Below, piece by piece: positions 54,413-62,750 of a stretch of 64,000 nucleotides of DNA. The notes under the pieces are model-generated. The model saw only the letters and a program-made list of their open reading frames with translations. It ran no database searches and was not told the origin of the DNA. Source of the stretch: Fidelibacterota bacterium. Lineage in GTDB: Bacteria; Fidelibacterota; UBA8477; JABMPR01. Where the stretch lies: assembly GCA_021734255.1 (NCBI GenBank), contig JAIPJM010000005.1, positions 1 to 64,000 of the forward strand, written 5' to 3'. How positions within the stretch are numbered: the stretch's first letter is position 1; each line of letters starts with the position of its first letter. Position numbers and translations under genes: made by a program.

Positions 54413-55432
54413 ATGAGTGAACAACAAGTGAAACCCACCCTGCTTTCTGGGATTCAACCATCAGGTCAGCTTGCTCTGGGCAACTATGTGGGAGCGATGC
54501 GGAACTGGGTAAATCTGCAGCAGGACTATCGGGGTATCTTCATTGTGGTCGATATGCATTCCATCACAGTCCGGCAGAAGCCAGCTGATCTCAGAAATCG
54601 TTGTCTCTCATTTGCTGCACAATATCTGGCAGCAGGCATTGACCCGAACGAGAATATCATTTTCATTCAATCCCATGTACCCCAGCATGCCGAACTTTCC
54701 TGGGTGCTCAATTGCTATACCTATATGGGTGAATTGAATCGGATGACACAATTCAAGGATAAATCGAAACGGCATGAGGATAATGTCAACGCCGGACTGT
54801 ATACCTATCCGGCCCTCATGGCAGCCGACATCCTTTTGTACCAGACAGACCTGGTGCCCGTTGGTGCGGACCAGAAGCAGCACCTTGAACTGACCCGTGA
54901 TTTGGCCGCCCGATTTAACAACACCTATAGTCCTACCTTCAAAGTACCTGAACCATACATTCCAGCGTCTGGTGCGCGAATCATGAGCCTGCAGGAACCT
55001 GAGAAAAAGATGTCCAAATCCGATTCCAATGAGAACAATTTCATTGCACTCCTGGATCCACCTGATGTCATTCAGAGAAAGATCAAACGTGCGGTAACTG
55101 ATTCCGCCCGTGAGATCAGTGCTGATTCGTTAACGAAACCTGGAATTGGCAATTTACTGACCATATACGCAGTCCTGAACGACTTGAATGAATCTGGAAT
55201 CGTTGATACATTTGCAGGTAGGCAGTACAGCGATCTCAAGGCCGAACTGTCAGATTCTCTGGTTGCTTTCCTGGAACCATTTCAGACCCGGTACCATGAG
55301 ATCATGACTGAAAAAGGGTATCTTTCAGGCATCCTGGATGACGGGGCCGAAAAAGCAAGATCTATTGCCAGGAAGACCCTCAGTAAGGTCCATCGCAAGA
55401 TCGGATTTGTTGCACCGGGACGCATGAAATAA
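54413..55432 (+). CDS. trpS: Tryptophan--tRNA ligase
   Basis: A class I synthetase charging tRNA-Trp. The 339-residue protein has SGIQPSGQLALGNYVGAM (HIGH equivalent) at the N-terminus, the tryptophan-pocket region PALMAADILLYQTDLVPVGADQ, and the KMSKS motif as EKKMSKSDSNENN. Length is normal. Its stop overlaps the scpA start by one base (TAATG). Confidence 0.96.
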   Translation: MSEQQVKPTLLSGIQPSGQLALGNYVGAMRNWVNLQQDYRGIFIVVDMHSITVRQKPADLRNRCLSFAAQYLAAGIDPNENIIFIQSHVPQHAELSWVLNCYTYMGELNRMTQFKDKSKRHEDNVNAGLYTYPALMAADILLYQTDLVPVGADQKQHLELTRDLAARFNNTYSPTFKVPEPYIPASGARIMSLQEPEKKMSKSDSNENNFIALLDPPDVIQRKIKRAVTDSAREISADSLTKPGIGNLLTIYAVLNDLNESGIVDTFAGRQYSDLKAELSDSLVAFLEPFQTRYHEIMTEKGYLSGILDDGAEKARSIARKTLSKVHRKIGFVAPGRMK

Positions 55433-56163
55433 TGAACAGACCGCTACGGGTTGACCTTGATATGTTCGAAGGTCCACTGGACCTTCTCCTGTTTCTTATC
55501 AAGCGAGATGAACTGAATATCTATGACATTCCCATCTCCAAGATAACCCGAGATTTTCTTGCATTTGTCGAGTTGGCCAAGGAGCTGCAGTTACATTCTG
55601 CAGGTGATTTTGTGCTCATGGCTGCGACACTCATGAAGATCAAGGCACGCATGCTACTTCCCATAGAAGCCGAACATGATGAGGAGATCGAGGATCCGCG
55701 TACTGAACTCATGAATATGCTTCTGGAATATAAACGGTATAAGGAAGCGGCTCACGCCCTGGAGGGTATGGAGAGGCAGGAACGACCGCATTACTATCGA
55801 TTACCTCCACCCTGGGTGCCTGGTGAGGAGGAAACAACGGCCATTCTTGAGGATGTTAAGCTCTATGATATCATGCTTACTTTTCAGTACCTGATCAAAA
55901 ATTACGAAGATCCAGCCAGCCACATGGTCGACATTGAGGAAGTATCCATGAGTGAACAGGCTGGTTATCTTATGACGCTTTTACAGACCCAGGATAAGAT
56001 TCAATTTTCCAGCTTGATCCATCAATTCGAATCGCGTCTTGTGCTAGTGGTGACCTTCCTGGCACTCCTGGATATGCTCCGTTCCAGACAGGTCAGGATC
56101 AAACAGTCACAATTATTTGATGATCTACTCATCTCGAGAGGTAAAGAATTTGGAACTCACTGA
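55432..56163 (+). CDS. scpA: Segregation and condensation protein A
   Basis: ScpA is the kleisin linking the two SMC heads of bacterial condensin. The 243-residue protein has the N-terminal SMC-neck-binding segment FEGPLDLLLFLIKRDELNIYDIPI, an acidic middle and a C-terminal winged helix with VVTFLALLDMLRSRQVRIKQ. It lies between trpS and scpB with overlaps on both sides. The smc gene is in the same window at 9.3 kb. Confidence 0.95.
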   Translation: MNRPLRVDLDMFEGPLDLLLFLIKRDELNIYDIPISKITRDFLAFVELAKELQLHSAGDFVLMAATLMKIKARMLLPIEAEHDEEIEDPRTELMNMLLEYKRYKEAAHALEGMERQERPHYYRLPPPWVPGEEETTAILEDVKLYDIMLTFQYLIKNYEDPASHMVDIEEVSMSEQAGYLMTLLQTQDKIQFSSLIHQFESRLVLVVTFLALLDMLRSRQVRIKQSQLFDDLLISRGKEFGTH

Positions 56164-56707
56164 TTTAAAGAAGATCGTAGAAGCTCTGCTTATGGCGAGC
56201 CCAATCCCTTTGACAGAAACCAGATTCAAAATGTGTATGAAGGATGAAGCTGAGCTAACGCTGGGGTTGGAAGAAATAATTGAGAGTCTGCAAGCGGATT
56301 ACGATGATTCTGGTCGAGCTTTTACCATTAAGAAAGTGGCCGGTGGATATCAGCTTGTGACCCGGGCAGATTTTGAGATCTATGTGAAGGGGCTCTTTAC
56401 AAAAACTGGTAAGTTGAGATTGTCTCAGGCGGCCCTGGAAACCTTGGCTATTGTGAGCTACAGGCAACCAGTTACTCGCAATGAGATAGAGGCGATCAGA
56501 GGAGTGAATTCAGACTCATCTATCCGCACACTCCTTGACCGCAAACTGTTAGAGATAAGAGGTCGTGATGATGGCCCAGGTCGTGCCCTCCTTTACCGTA
56601 CGAGTACAGAATTCCTGCAATATTTTGGACTGGATTCAGTGAAAGATCTACCAAAACTGAAAGAGGTTGAGGATCTACTCAGTGAGGATCAACAAGAACT
56701 GGTCTGA
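56150..56707 (+). CDS. scpB: Segregation and condensation protein B
   Basis: ScpB is the dimeric winged-helix partner of ScpA in the SMC complex. The N-terminal IVEALLMASPIPLT and the conserved LSQAALETLAIVSYRQPVTRNEIEAIRGV are diagnostic. I place the start at TTG 56150, with GAGAGG 8 bases upstream. The upstream ATG at 56117 would add 11 residues that fit poorly. The frame overlaps the end of scpA by 14 bases. Confidence 0.94.
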   Translation: MELTDLKKIVEALLMASPIPLTETRFKMCMKDEAELTLGLEEIIESLQADYDDSGRAFTIKKVAGGYQLVTRADFEIYVKGLFTKTGKLRLSQAALETLAIVSYRQPVTRNEIEAIRGVNSDSSIRTLLDRKLLEIRGRDDGPGRALLYRTSTEFLQYFGLDSVKDLPKLKEVEDLLSEDQQELV

Positions 56708-56722
56708 GCCACCTCTGTTAAG

Positions 56723-57475
56723 TTGAATAAATACATGTCTGATCAATCAGAGAAATTGATGCGTTTCAACCGTTATCTGGCGAAAGCCGGGCTCGGGTCT
56801 CGTCGTGTTTGCGATGACCTTATTCAAAGAGGACTGGTCACGATAAATGGGGAGGTTGAGAAGAATCCTGCTGTCAGAGTTGAGATAGAGCAGGATGTTG
56901 TCGTCTTTCAAGGGAAGCAGATCAGCCTCGAAGCGGAGCATCACTATTTCATCCTGAACAAACCAGCAGAGGTAATCACGACCACCAGTGACCCTTATGG
57001 CCGATCAACAGTGATCGACCTGCTACCACAGGTTGGCAGGATTTATCCAGTGGGTCGATTGGACTATGATACGACAGGCGCCATTCTGCTCACAAATGAT
57101 GGGGACCTAGCCTATCAACTGACCCATCCGAAGTTTCAGGTGCCCAAGATCTACAGGGTGCGTGTATTGGGACGGGTGAGTGAGAGTGATCTTGAAAAAT
57201 TACCACTTGGCATAAATATTGAAGCTCCTACTCCTGCAATCGCAGAGGTTTTGGACTATAGGTATCAGGATCGTTTCACTGATGTGAAACTTGTCCTCCG
57301 CGAGGGGCGTAAACGTGAGATCAAGCGCATCTTTATGGCATTGGGACATAAGGTGGTCCGACTTCACAGAGAGCAATTCGCGTTCTTGCGCGTGGATGAT
57401 CTGCAGGAGGGAGAATACCGAGAGTTGAGCCGGGAAGAAGTCTCTAAACTAAAGGAGCTTGCTGATGGACATTAA
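56723..57475 (+). CDS. rluB: Ribosomal large-subunit pseudouridine synthase, RluB family
   Basis: Forms pseudouridine in 23S rRNA (position 2605 in E. coli RluB). The protein has an N-terminal S4 domain (RFNRYLAKAGLGSRRVCDDLI) and the catalytic motif VGRLDYDTTGAILLTNDGDLA with its aspartate. The family-specific REGRKREIKRIFMALGHKVVRL follows. Start TTG 56723 (250 residues) or ATG 56735; neither has an obvious ribosome-binding site. scpA-scpB-rluB is a common bacterial order. Confidence 0.93.
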   Translation: MNKYMSDQSEKLMRFNRYLAKAGLGSRRVCDDLIQRGLVTINGEVEKNPAVRVEIEQDVVVFQGKQISLEAEHHYFILNKPAEVITTTSDPYGRSTVIDLLPQVGRIYPVGRLDYDTTGAILLTNDGDLAYQLTHPKFQVPKIYRVRVLGRVSESDLEKLPLGINIEAPTPAIAEVLDYRYQDRFTDVKLVLREGRKREIKRIFMALGHKVVRLHREQFAFLRVDDLQEGEYRELSREEVSKLKELADGH

Positions 57476-59174
57476 GGGCAAACGCGTCATGATTTTCGGT
57501 GGCTGGGGCCTGGTAGGTCAGGCGATCGCGAAGCAATTACTTGAAGAGGAGCCCTCTGAATTGATTGTTACCTCTCTTCGAAAAAATGAGGCAGAAGAGA
57601 TACAACACATCCTTGAAAATCACCCCCTGAACAGAGGAACGAAGATCATTTCAGTCCATGGGGACCTCTTTGTCAGAGAAGCGCTTTCGAATATGTCCAA
57701 AGCCCAGATCTACGCTTCCCCGGACCAGGTGGGGACAATGATCCATGATATCTATGATGACCTGGGTCCAGACATCATTCAGAACTCTAAGCTTTACCAG
57801 ATCATGGATACCCACAAACCCCAGATCGTTTTGGATTGTATCAACACGGCTACTGCATTTGCCTACCAGAATGTCTATCAGATAGTGGCTGAACTCAGAG
57901 CTGAGATCGAGGAGTTGAGAGCAGGAAAAACCGATGATGGTCGCTTGATCGATACGGTCGAAAGAATTATCGCTACCTTGTATATCCCACAGCTTATCCG
58001 CCATGTGCAGATCCTGATCGAAAGTATGCATCAGGCTGAAACCAAACTTTACCTGAAAGTAGGCACCAGTGGAACGGGTGGTATGGGGTTCAATATTCCC
58101 TACACACATTCCGAGGATAAACCCTCAAAGATGCTGATGAGCAAATCATCCCTGGCCGGGGCACATACAATGTTGCTCTGGTTGCTAGGTCGAACCCCGC
58201 ATGCACCGATCGTCAAGGAGATAAAGCCCACAGCCGCTATTGCCTGGAAAAAGATTGGGTATGGCAAGGTCGTGCGCAAAGGAAGCCATATCCCGCTCTA
58301 CGATTCAGCCCCCTCCGAAAGCACGGTGCTGGGTGCTGAGCTGGTCAAACACCCTGAGCAAACCTGGGATAGACTGGATGACCAGTTCCTGGAATCCGTT
58401 TATATCGATGCAGGTGAGAACGGGTATTTCTCGGCCGGAGAGTTCTCTGTGCTGACAGGTGAAGGTCAGATGGAATTCGTTACTCCTGAGGAAATTGCAG
58501 ATCTGACTCTTCTGGAGATCAAGGGGGGCAACACAGGGAATGATATCATTTCGAGTTTAGATAGTTCAGTCTTGCTGCCATCTTATCGTGCTGGATTGAT
58601 ACGCAAAGATGCGATTGAGCAAATGCAGGCGCTTGAAAAAGAGACGGGAAAAGATAGTGTGGCCTTTGAGTTGCTTGGTCCCCCTCGGCTTACGAAACTT
58701 CTGTATGAGGTGTACATTCTGAAGCGATTAAAGGGCAATATCGATGCAGTCCTTGCCGCTGATCCTGCGGAGCTCACAGCCCAAATGGAAGCTGAAATCC
58801 TTAATAATCAGGAGCTGAGATCGACCATCCTGTCTGTTGGTACGCCTATCCTGTTGAAAGATGGCAAAACATTCCTCCGTGGTCCAGATATCTCGGAACC
58901 CAATTTCGAGGGGAAAACAGTTCTGGAGGTATCTCCCCATAATATCGAGAAGTGGACCAGTTCCGGTTGGCTGGATCTGCGGATCGAAAATGTGAAAAAA
59001 TGGCAAGAACGACTTTCCTCCCTCAAGGTGGACATGGAGAAAAAGACCACCCAGGATTATTCATCCTATTACTTCAGAAATCGCCGTTTCCTCGGTGGTA
59101 CAAAACGCATGGATATCGGTATTATTGTAAACTGGGTCCTGGAATATGAGGACATGGGATATCGAATTAAATAG
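57465..59174 (+). CDS. Unrecognised Rossmann-fold (SDR-like) protein, 569 residues
   Basis: The N-terminus is a dinucleotide-binding Rossmann motif (KRVMIFGGWGLVGQAIAKQL), followed by a region resembling extended short-chain dehydrogenases (KPQIVLDCINTATAFAYQNVY). Then comes a glycine-rich LKVGTSGTGGMGFNIPYTH segment and KSSLAGAHTMLLWLLGRTP. The C-terminal 250 residues match nothing I can name. No typical YxxxK pair is certain. I chose the ATG at 57465 with AAAGGAG 7 bases upstream; it overlaps rluB by 11 bases. Position between rluB and cmk suggests a housekeeping role. Function unknown. Confidence 0.75.
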   Translation: MDIKGKRVMIFGGWGLVGQAIAKQLLEEEPSELIVTSLRKNEAEEIQHILENHPLNRGTKIISVHGDLFVREALSNMSKAQIYASPDQVGTMIHDIYDDLGPDIIQNSKLYQIMDTHKPQIVLDCINTATAFAYQNVYQIVAELRAEIEELRAGKTDDGRLIDTVERIIATLYIPQLIRHVQILIESMHQAETKLYLKVGTSGTGGMGFNIPYTHSEDKPSKMLMSKSSLAGAHTMLLWLLGRTPHAPIVKEIKPTAAIAWKKIGYGKVVRKGSHIPLYDSAPSESTVLGAELVKHPEQTWDRLDDQFLESVYIDAGENGYFSAGEFSVLTGEGQMEFVTPEEIADLTLLEIKGGNTGNDIISSLDSSVLLPSYRAGLIRKDAIEQMQALEKETGKDSVAFELLGPPRLTKLLYEVYILKRLKGNIDAVLAADPAELTAQMEAEILNNQELRSTILSVGTPILLKDGKTFLRGPDISEPNFEGKTVLEVSPHNIEKWTSSGWLDLRIENVKKWQERLSSLKVDMEKKTTQDYSSYYFRNRRFLGGTKRMDIGIIVNWVLEYEDMGYRIK

Positions 59175-59345
59175 GGGTCATTACTACTTCGGGATCCAAA
59201 CCCTGATTTTGGAGCAATATCCTATATAAAATTCAAACATTTAGGATGGCTATTCCTGGTTGTATTGCCCTGAACAGCCTTCTATATTGCGCCGCTTTGA
59301 AACGATTGCATGAAATATTGAAGATCAAAAGCAGTTATTTGAAAC

Positions 59346-60023
59346 ATGATTATTGCAATTGATGGCCCTGCAGCTTCCGGCAAAAGTTCGACTGCAAGCG
59401 GAGTCGCTTCCCAGTTAGGATTCAGGCATATTGATACGGGAGCCATGTACCGGGCGATCACATTGAAATTGATCCGCGAGAAACTCGATCTCTCAAAGAC
59501 TGAAGACCTTAAAAACCTACTCAATAATCTTGACCTCAGAGTAGATTTTACTCAGGACGGTCAGGAACTGTATTTGGATGGTGTGCAACTTGGGGATGAG
59601 ATCCGTTCCCATGAGGTTACTGAATTTGTGGCAGATGTCAGCGCACAATCGCTGGTAAGACAGTATCTGCTGGGTGTTCAACGAGAGGTTGCCAGTAAGC
59701 ACGATGTGGTCCTTGAAGGACGAGATATTGGAACCGTCGTTTTTCCCGATGCAGAGATCAAGATATATATGGTAGCAGATTCAAGAGTTCGGGCAGCTCG
59801 TAGGCAAAAGGATTTTGCCAGACAGGGGATTGAGAAATCCCTGGATGAGTTGGAAGAGGAGATCCTCGCCCGAGATGCACACAATGCGAAGCGAAAACTT
59901 GCACCTATGCGTGCTGCTGCTGATGCCACCATCCTGGATACGACTACAATGAGTATCGAGGATCAGATAAATTTTATTGTCTCCAAGGTGGAGGCAAGCA
60001 AGTCAAATGGAGGAACTAACTGA
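59346..60023 (+). CDS. cmk: Cytidylate kinase
   Basis: Cmk phosphorylates CMP and dCMP. The 225-residue protein has the P-loop IDGPAASGKSSTA, the substrate motif HIDTGAMYRAIT, LEGRDIGTVVFPDAEIKIY and the lid region RVRAARRQKDF. It directly precedes the S1 gene (adjacent stop and start), the classic cmk-rpsA order. There is a 171-bp gap upstream, which could carry a promoter. Confidence 0.96.
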   Translation: MIIAIDGPAASGKSSTASGVASQLGFRHIDTGAMYRAITLKLIREKLDLSKTEDLKNLLNNLDLRVDFTQDGQELYLDGVQLGDEIRSHEVTEFVADVSAQSLVRQYLLGVQREVASKHDVVLEGRDIGTVVFPDAEIKIYMVADSRVRAARRQKDFARQGIEKSLDELEEEILARDAHNAKRKLAPMRAAADATILDTTTMSIEDQINFIVSKVEASKSNGGTN

Positions 60024-62513
60024 ATGACCAAAAAGCAAACTGAAGATGCCAAGGTCGAAGAAACCGTAGAAGAAACGGCCGAAGCATCTACTGAATCCCA
60101 AGACGCCGTCGAGACGACGCCCGCCGAGGAACCCACTGAAGCTGCAGAAGAAAAAGCAGAAGAAGTGAAAGAAAAAGTAGAGGAAAAAGTAGAGGAAAAG
60201 GAAGAAGCTAAGGAAGAAGCTGAAGCACCTGTCGAAGAGAAGGCAGAGGAAGAGGCAAAACCTGAAGCACCCGCCGAAGAGAAGGCTGAAGAAGTAGCTA
60301 AGTCTGAAGCACCTTCCGAGGAGAAGGCTGAAACAGAAGCCGAACCTGAAGCACCTGCCGAAGAGAAACCTGAAGCAGAAAAGGTGGATGAAACTGCTGC
60401 AGAACCTGTAGCCGCCGAAGAATCCACACCGGATGATGCGGTAAGTGAAGAAAAAACCCCTGACATGTCTGATGGCAAAAGAGGGATGATGAATGATCTC
60501 TTCGCTAGCGTTAAGACCATTAAAAAGGATGAGCTTCCAGAAGAAAAGGAAGAAACCAGCAAGGAATCCCTGGCCTATCAGGAATTACTGGATCATGCTG
60601 TTGTCGATCTGGATCAGCAATCTCTGGTAAAGGGTCGTATCATCTCCGTTACTGATAAAGAAGTAATGGTAGATTTTGGCTTCAAATCCGAGGGTCTGGT
60701 CGCCCGTCATGAATTTGATGAGGATGAAGTACCTGAGGTTGGTGAAACCATCGAGTTATTCCTTGAGAGGATTGAGGATAAACTGGGTCAGGCTGTATTG
60801 TCCAAGCGTAAAGCAGAATTCATGCGCGTCTGGGATAATGTGAAGCAAAAATATGCAGATAATGAAATCGTTGAAGGTACCATCTCCCGTCGTATTAAGG
60901 GAGGAATGGTCGTCAACATCCTTGGTGTAGATGCATTTCTGCCTGGATCGCAGTTGGATGTACGTCCAATCAGGGATTTCGATGCATATGTCGGAAAAAC
61001 TTTCGAATTCAAGATCGTTAAGGTCAACGAATTCCGTAAAAATATTGTTGTTTCCCGTAAGGAATTACTGGAAGAAAGTCTCAAGGAACAGAGAAGTAAA
61101 CTGCTGGATGAGATCGAAGTTGGCCAGATCCTCGAGGGTCGCGTAAAGAACATCACTGATTTTGGTGTTTTCGTCGACCTGGGTGGAATCGATGGTCTGC
61201 TGCATATCACAGATCTGTCGTGGGGTCGTGTCAATCATCCGTCCGAAGTTGTCGGTCTTGATGAGGACATCATGGTTAAGGTAATTGACTATGACACAAC
61301 GAAACAGCGTGTCTCACTCGGCCTCAAGCAGTTGAAACCCCATCCTTGGGAAAGTGTCATCGAGAAATATCCAGAAGGATCCAGTGTTACCGGCAAGGTA
61401 GTAAGTCTGGCAAATTATGGAGCCTTCGTTGAGCTCACCGCCGGTGTTGAGGGACTGATCCATATTTCTGAGATCTCCTGGACCCAGCACATTAAGCATC
61501 CTGGTGATGTTTTTACAGTTGGTGATCAAGTGGATGCTGTGGTCCTGTCAGTTGACGCTGAGAATCATAAGATCTCTCTGGGCGTCAAGCAGTTGCAGCC
61601 CGACCCATGGACAACCATCGAAGAGAAATATCTCGTTGGATCCGTCCATGAAGGAACGGTTCGCAACCTGGCCCAGTTCGGTGCATTTATTGAACTTGAA
61701 GAAGGCATCGATGGTCTTGTTCATATCTCTGACCTGTCCTGGACTAGCAAAGTACGTCATCCCAAAGAGATTCTACAGCGCGGTGACACGGTGCAGGTGA
61801 AGATCCTGGACATCTCCAAGAGCGAGAGAAAAATATCGCTTGGTGTGAAACAAGCTCAGGACAATCCCTGGGATGAGCTGAAAGCCCGTTTTGCAGTGAA
61901 TTCAGAGCAGAAGGGTAAAGTCATCAAGCTACTAGAGAAGGGTATCATTCTTGAATTTGAAGAAACTGACGTGGAAGGTATTATCCTCCTCGGAAGTTTC
62001 CGCAAGAAGGAAAGAAAAGAGATCCTGGATCAGTTCGAAGAAGGCGCTGAGGTAGACGTGAAGGTCATTGGGGTAGATGAGACTGAGAAGAAGATCGTTG
62101 TCAGTCATGAATCTGCTATTAAGGACAAAGAACGCGCCGAGATCGATGAGTTTATGCGCGGTCAGGATCACGGCAACGACAAGCTGGAGATCCCAGATGA
62201 GATCGTAAGCAAGATCCGTGAAGCTGAGAAGGCTGCCAGCGAGGAAGCTGAAGAAAAACCAGCCAAGAAACCTGCTGCGAAAGCCAAGACAGCTAAAAAG
62301 AAAGCTGATGAGACTGAGGCTGAAGAACCTGAAGAGAAGCCAAAGAAACCAGCTGCCAAGAAAAAGACGACTGCTAAGAAGGAAGTAAAAGAAGATACTT
62401 CTGAAGAAGCTGAAGAGAAGCCTGCCAAGAAAAAGGCCGCTCCGAAGAAAAAAGCAGCCGCCAAGAAAACTGCAGAGAAGGAAGATGAAAAAGAAGCGGA
62501 GGAGGAGAAATAG
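60024..62513 (+). CDS. rpsA: 30S ribosomal protein S1 with long charged N- and C-terminal extensions
   Basis: S1 binds mRNA at the 30S platform and helps initiate translation. The 829-residue protein contains six S1 (OB-fold) modules from about residue 195 to 690, with phrases such as VKNITDFGVFVDLGGIDGLL and VVSLANYGAFVELTAGVEGL. Before them is a glutamate/alanine-rich extension of about 190 residues with repeated EAPAEEKAEE-like units. After them is a tail of about 95 residues rich in lysine, alanine and glutamate (EEKPAKKPAAKAKTAKKKA). E. coli S1 is 557 residues. The GGAGG site lies 10 bases upstream, inside the end of cmk. It ends at a terminator. Confidence 0.93.
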   Translation: MTKKQTEDAKVEETVEETAEASTESQDAVETTPAEEPTEAAEEKAEEVKEKVEEKVEEKEEAKEEAEAPVEEKAEEEAKPEAPAEEKAEEVAKSEAPSEEKAETEAEPEAPAEEKPEAEKVDETAAEPVAAEESTPDDAVSEEKTPDMSDGKRGMMNDLFASVKTIKKDELPEEKEETSKESLAYQELLDHAVVDLDQQSLVKGRIISVTDKEVMVDFGFKSEGLVARHEFDEDEVPEVGETIELFLERIEDKLGQAVLSKRKAEFMRVWDNVKQKYADNEIVEGTISRRIKGGMVVNILGVDAFLPGSQLDVRPIRDFDAYVGKTFEFKIVKVNEFRKNIVVSRKELLEESLKEQRSKLLDEIEVGQILEGRVKNITDFGVFVDLGGIDGLLHITDLSWGRVNHPSEVVGLDEDIMVKVIDYDTTKQRVSLGLKQLKPHPWESVIEKYPEGSSVTGKVVSLANYGAFVELTAGVEGLIHISEISWTQHIKHPGDVFTVGDQVDAVVLSVDAENHKISLGVKQLQPDPWTTIEEKYLVGSVHEGTVRNLAQFGAFIELEEGIDGLVHISDLSWTSKVRHPKEILQRGDTVQVKILDISKSERKISLGVKQAQDNPWDELKARFAVNSEQKGKVIKLLEKGIILEFEETDVEGIILLGSFRKKERKEILDQFEEGAEVDVKVIGVDETEKKIVVSHESAIKDKERAEIDEFMRGQDHGNDKLEIPDEIVSKIREAEKAASEEAEEKPAKKPAAKAKTAKKKADETEAEEPEEKPKKPAAKKKTTAKKEVKEDTSEEAEEKPAKKKAAPKKKAAAKKTAEKEDEKEAEEEK

Positions 62514-62564
62514 TCCTCTGATCTAACTGATCCTTTTCAGAAGCGTTTTCATTCTGAAATACAT

Positions 62565-62606
62565 AAAGGCGATGCATGAAAGATTTTTGATTGCATCGCC
62601 TTTTTT
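62565..62606 (+). terminator. Rho-independent terminator after rpsA
   Basis: AAAGGCGATGCA (62565-62576) pairs with TGCATCGCCTTT (62592-62603) in a 12-bp perfect stem, followed by a T-run to 62606. The second 77-nt repeat copy begins in this T-run. Confidence 0.93.
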
Positions 62607-62678
62607 ATGCGCCTTCTCGGGCCCCGCAGGATGCGGGGGTGAGAACAGAACACCCCGGGTTTACCCGGGGGGATCCAT
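62602..62678. repeat. 77-nt dispersed repeat, copy 2
   Basis: This is the partner of 19633-19709, with about six differences by eye. It has the same two hairpins. The second reads CCCCGGGT-TT-ACCCGGGG, in which a G-C pair replaces the T-A pair of copy 1. Like copy 1, it begins in a terminator T-run and ends at GGATCCAT. This placement suggests the element inserts at, or spreads with, transcription terminators. Confidence 0.85.
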
Positions 62679-62750
62679 ATTACTCAGGGAATAGATGATC
62701 CCCGCATTCAATAAAAGAGCCACAGGATATACTTTAGATACTATATTATT

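Noticed and set aside
60080-60400. Repetitive DNA that might suggest a CRISPR array or tandem repeat locus
   Set aside because: The units are imperfect, in frame and encode the EAPAEEKAEE-like head of S1; there are no unique spacers.
59963-60562. 199-codon minus-strand frame of serine/alanine repeats
   Set aside because: It is the antisense reading of the glutamate-rich repeats at the start of rpsA.
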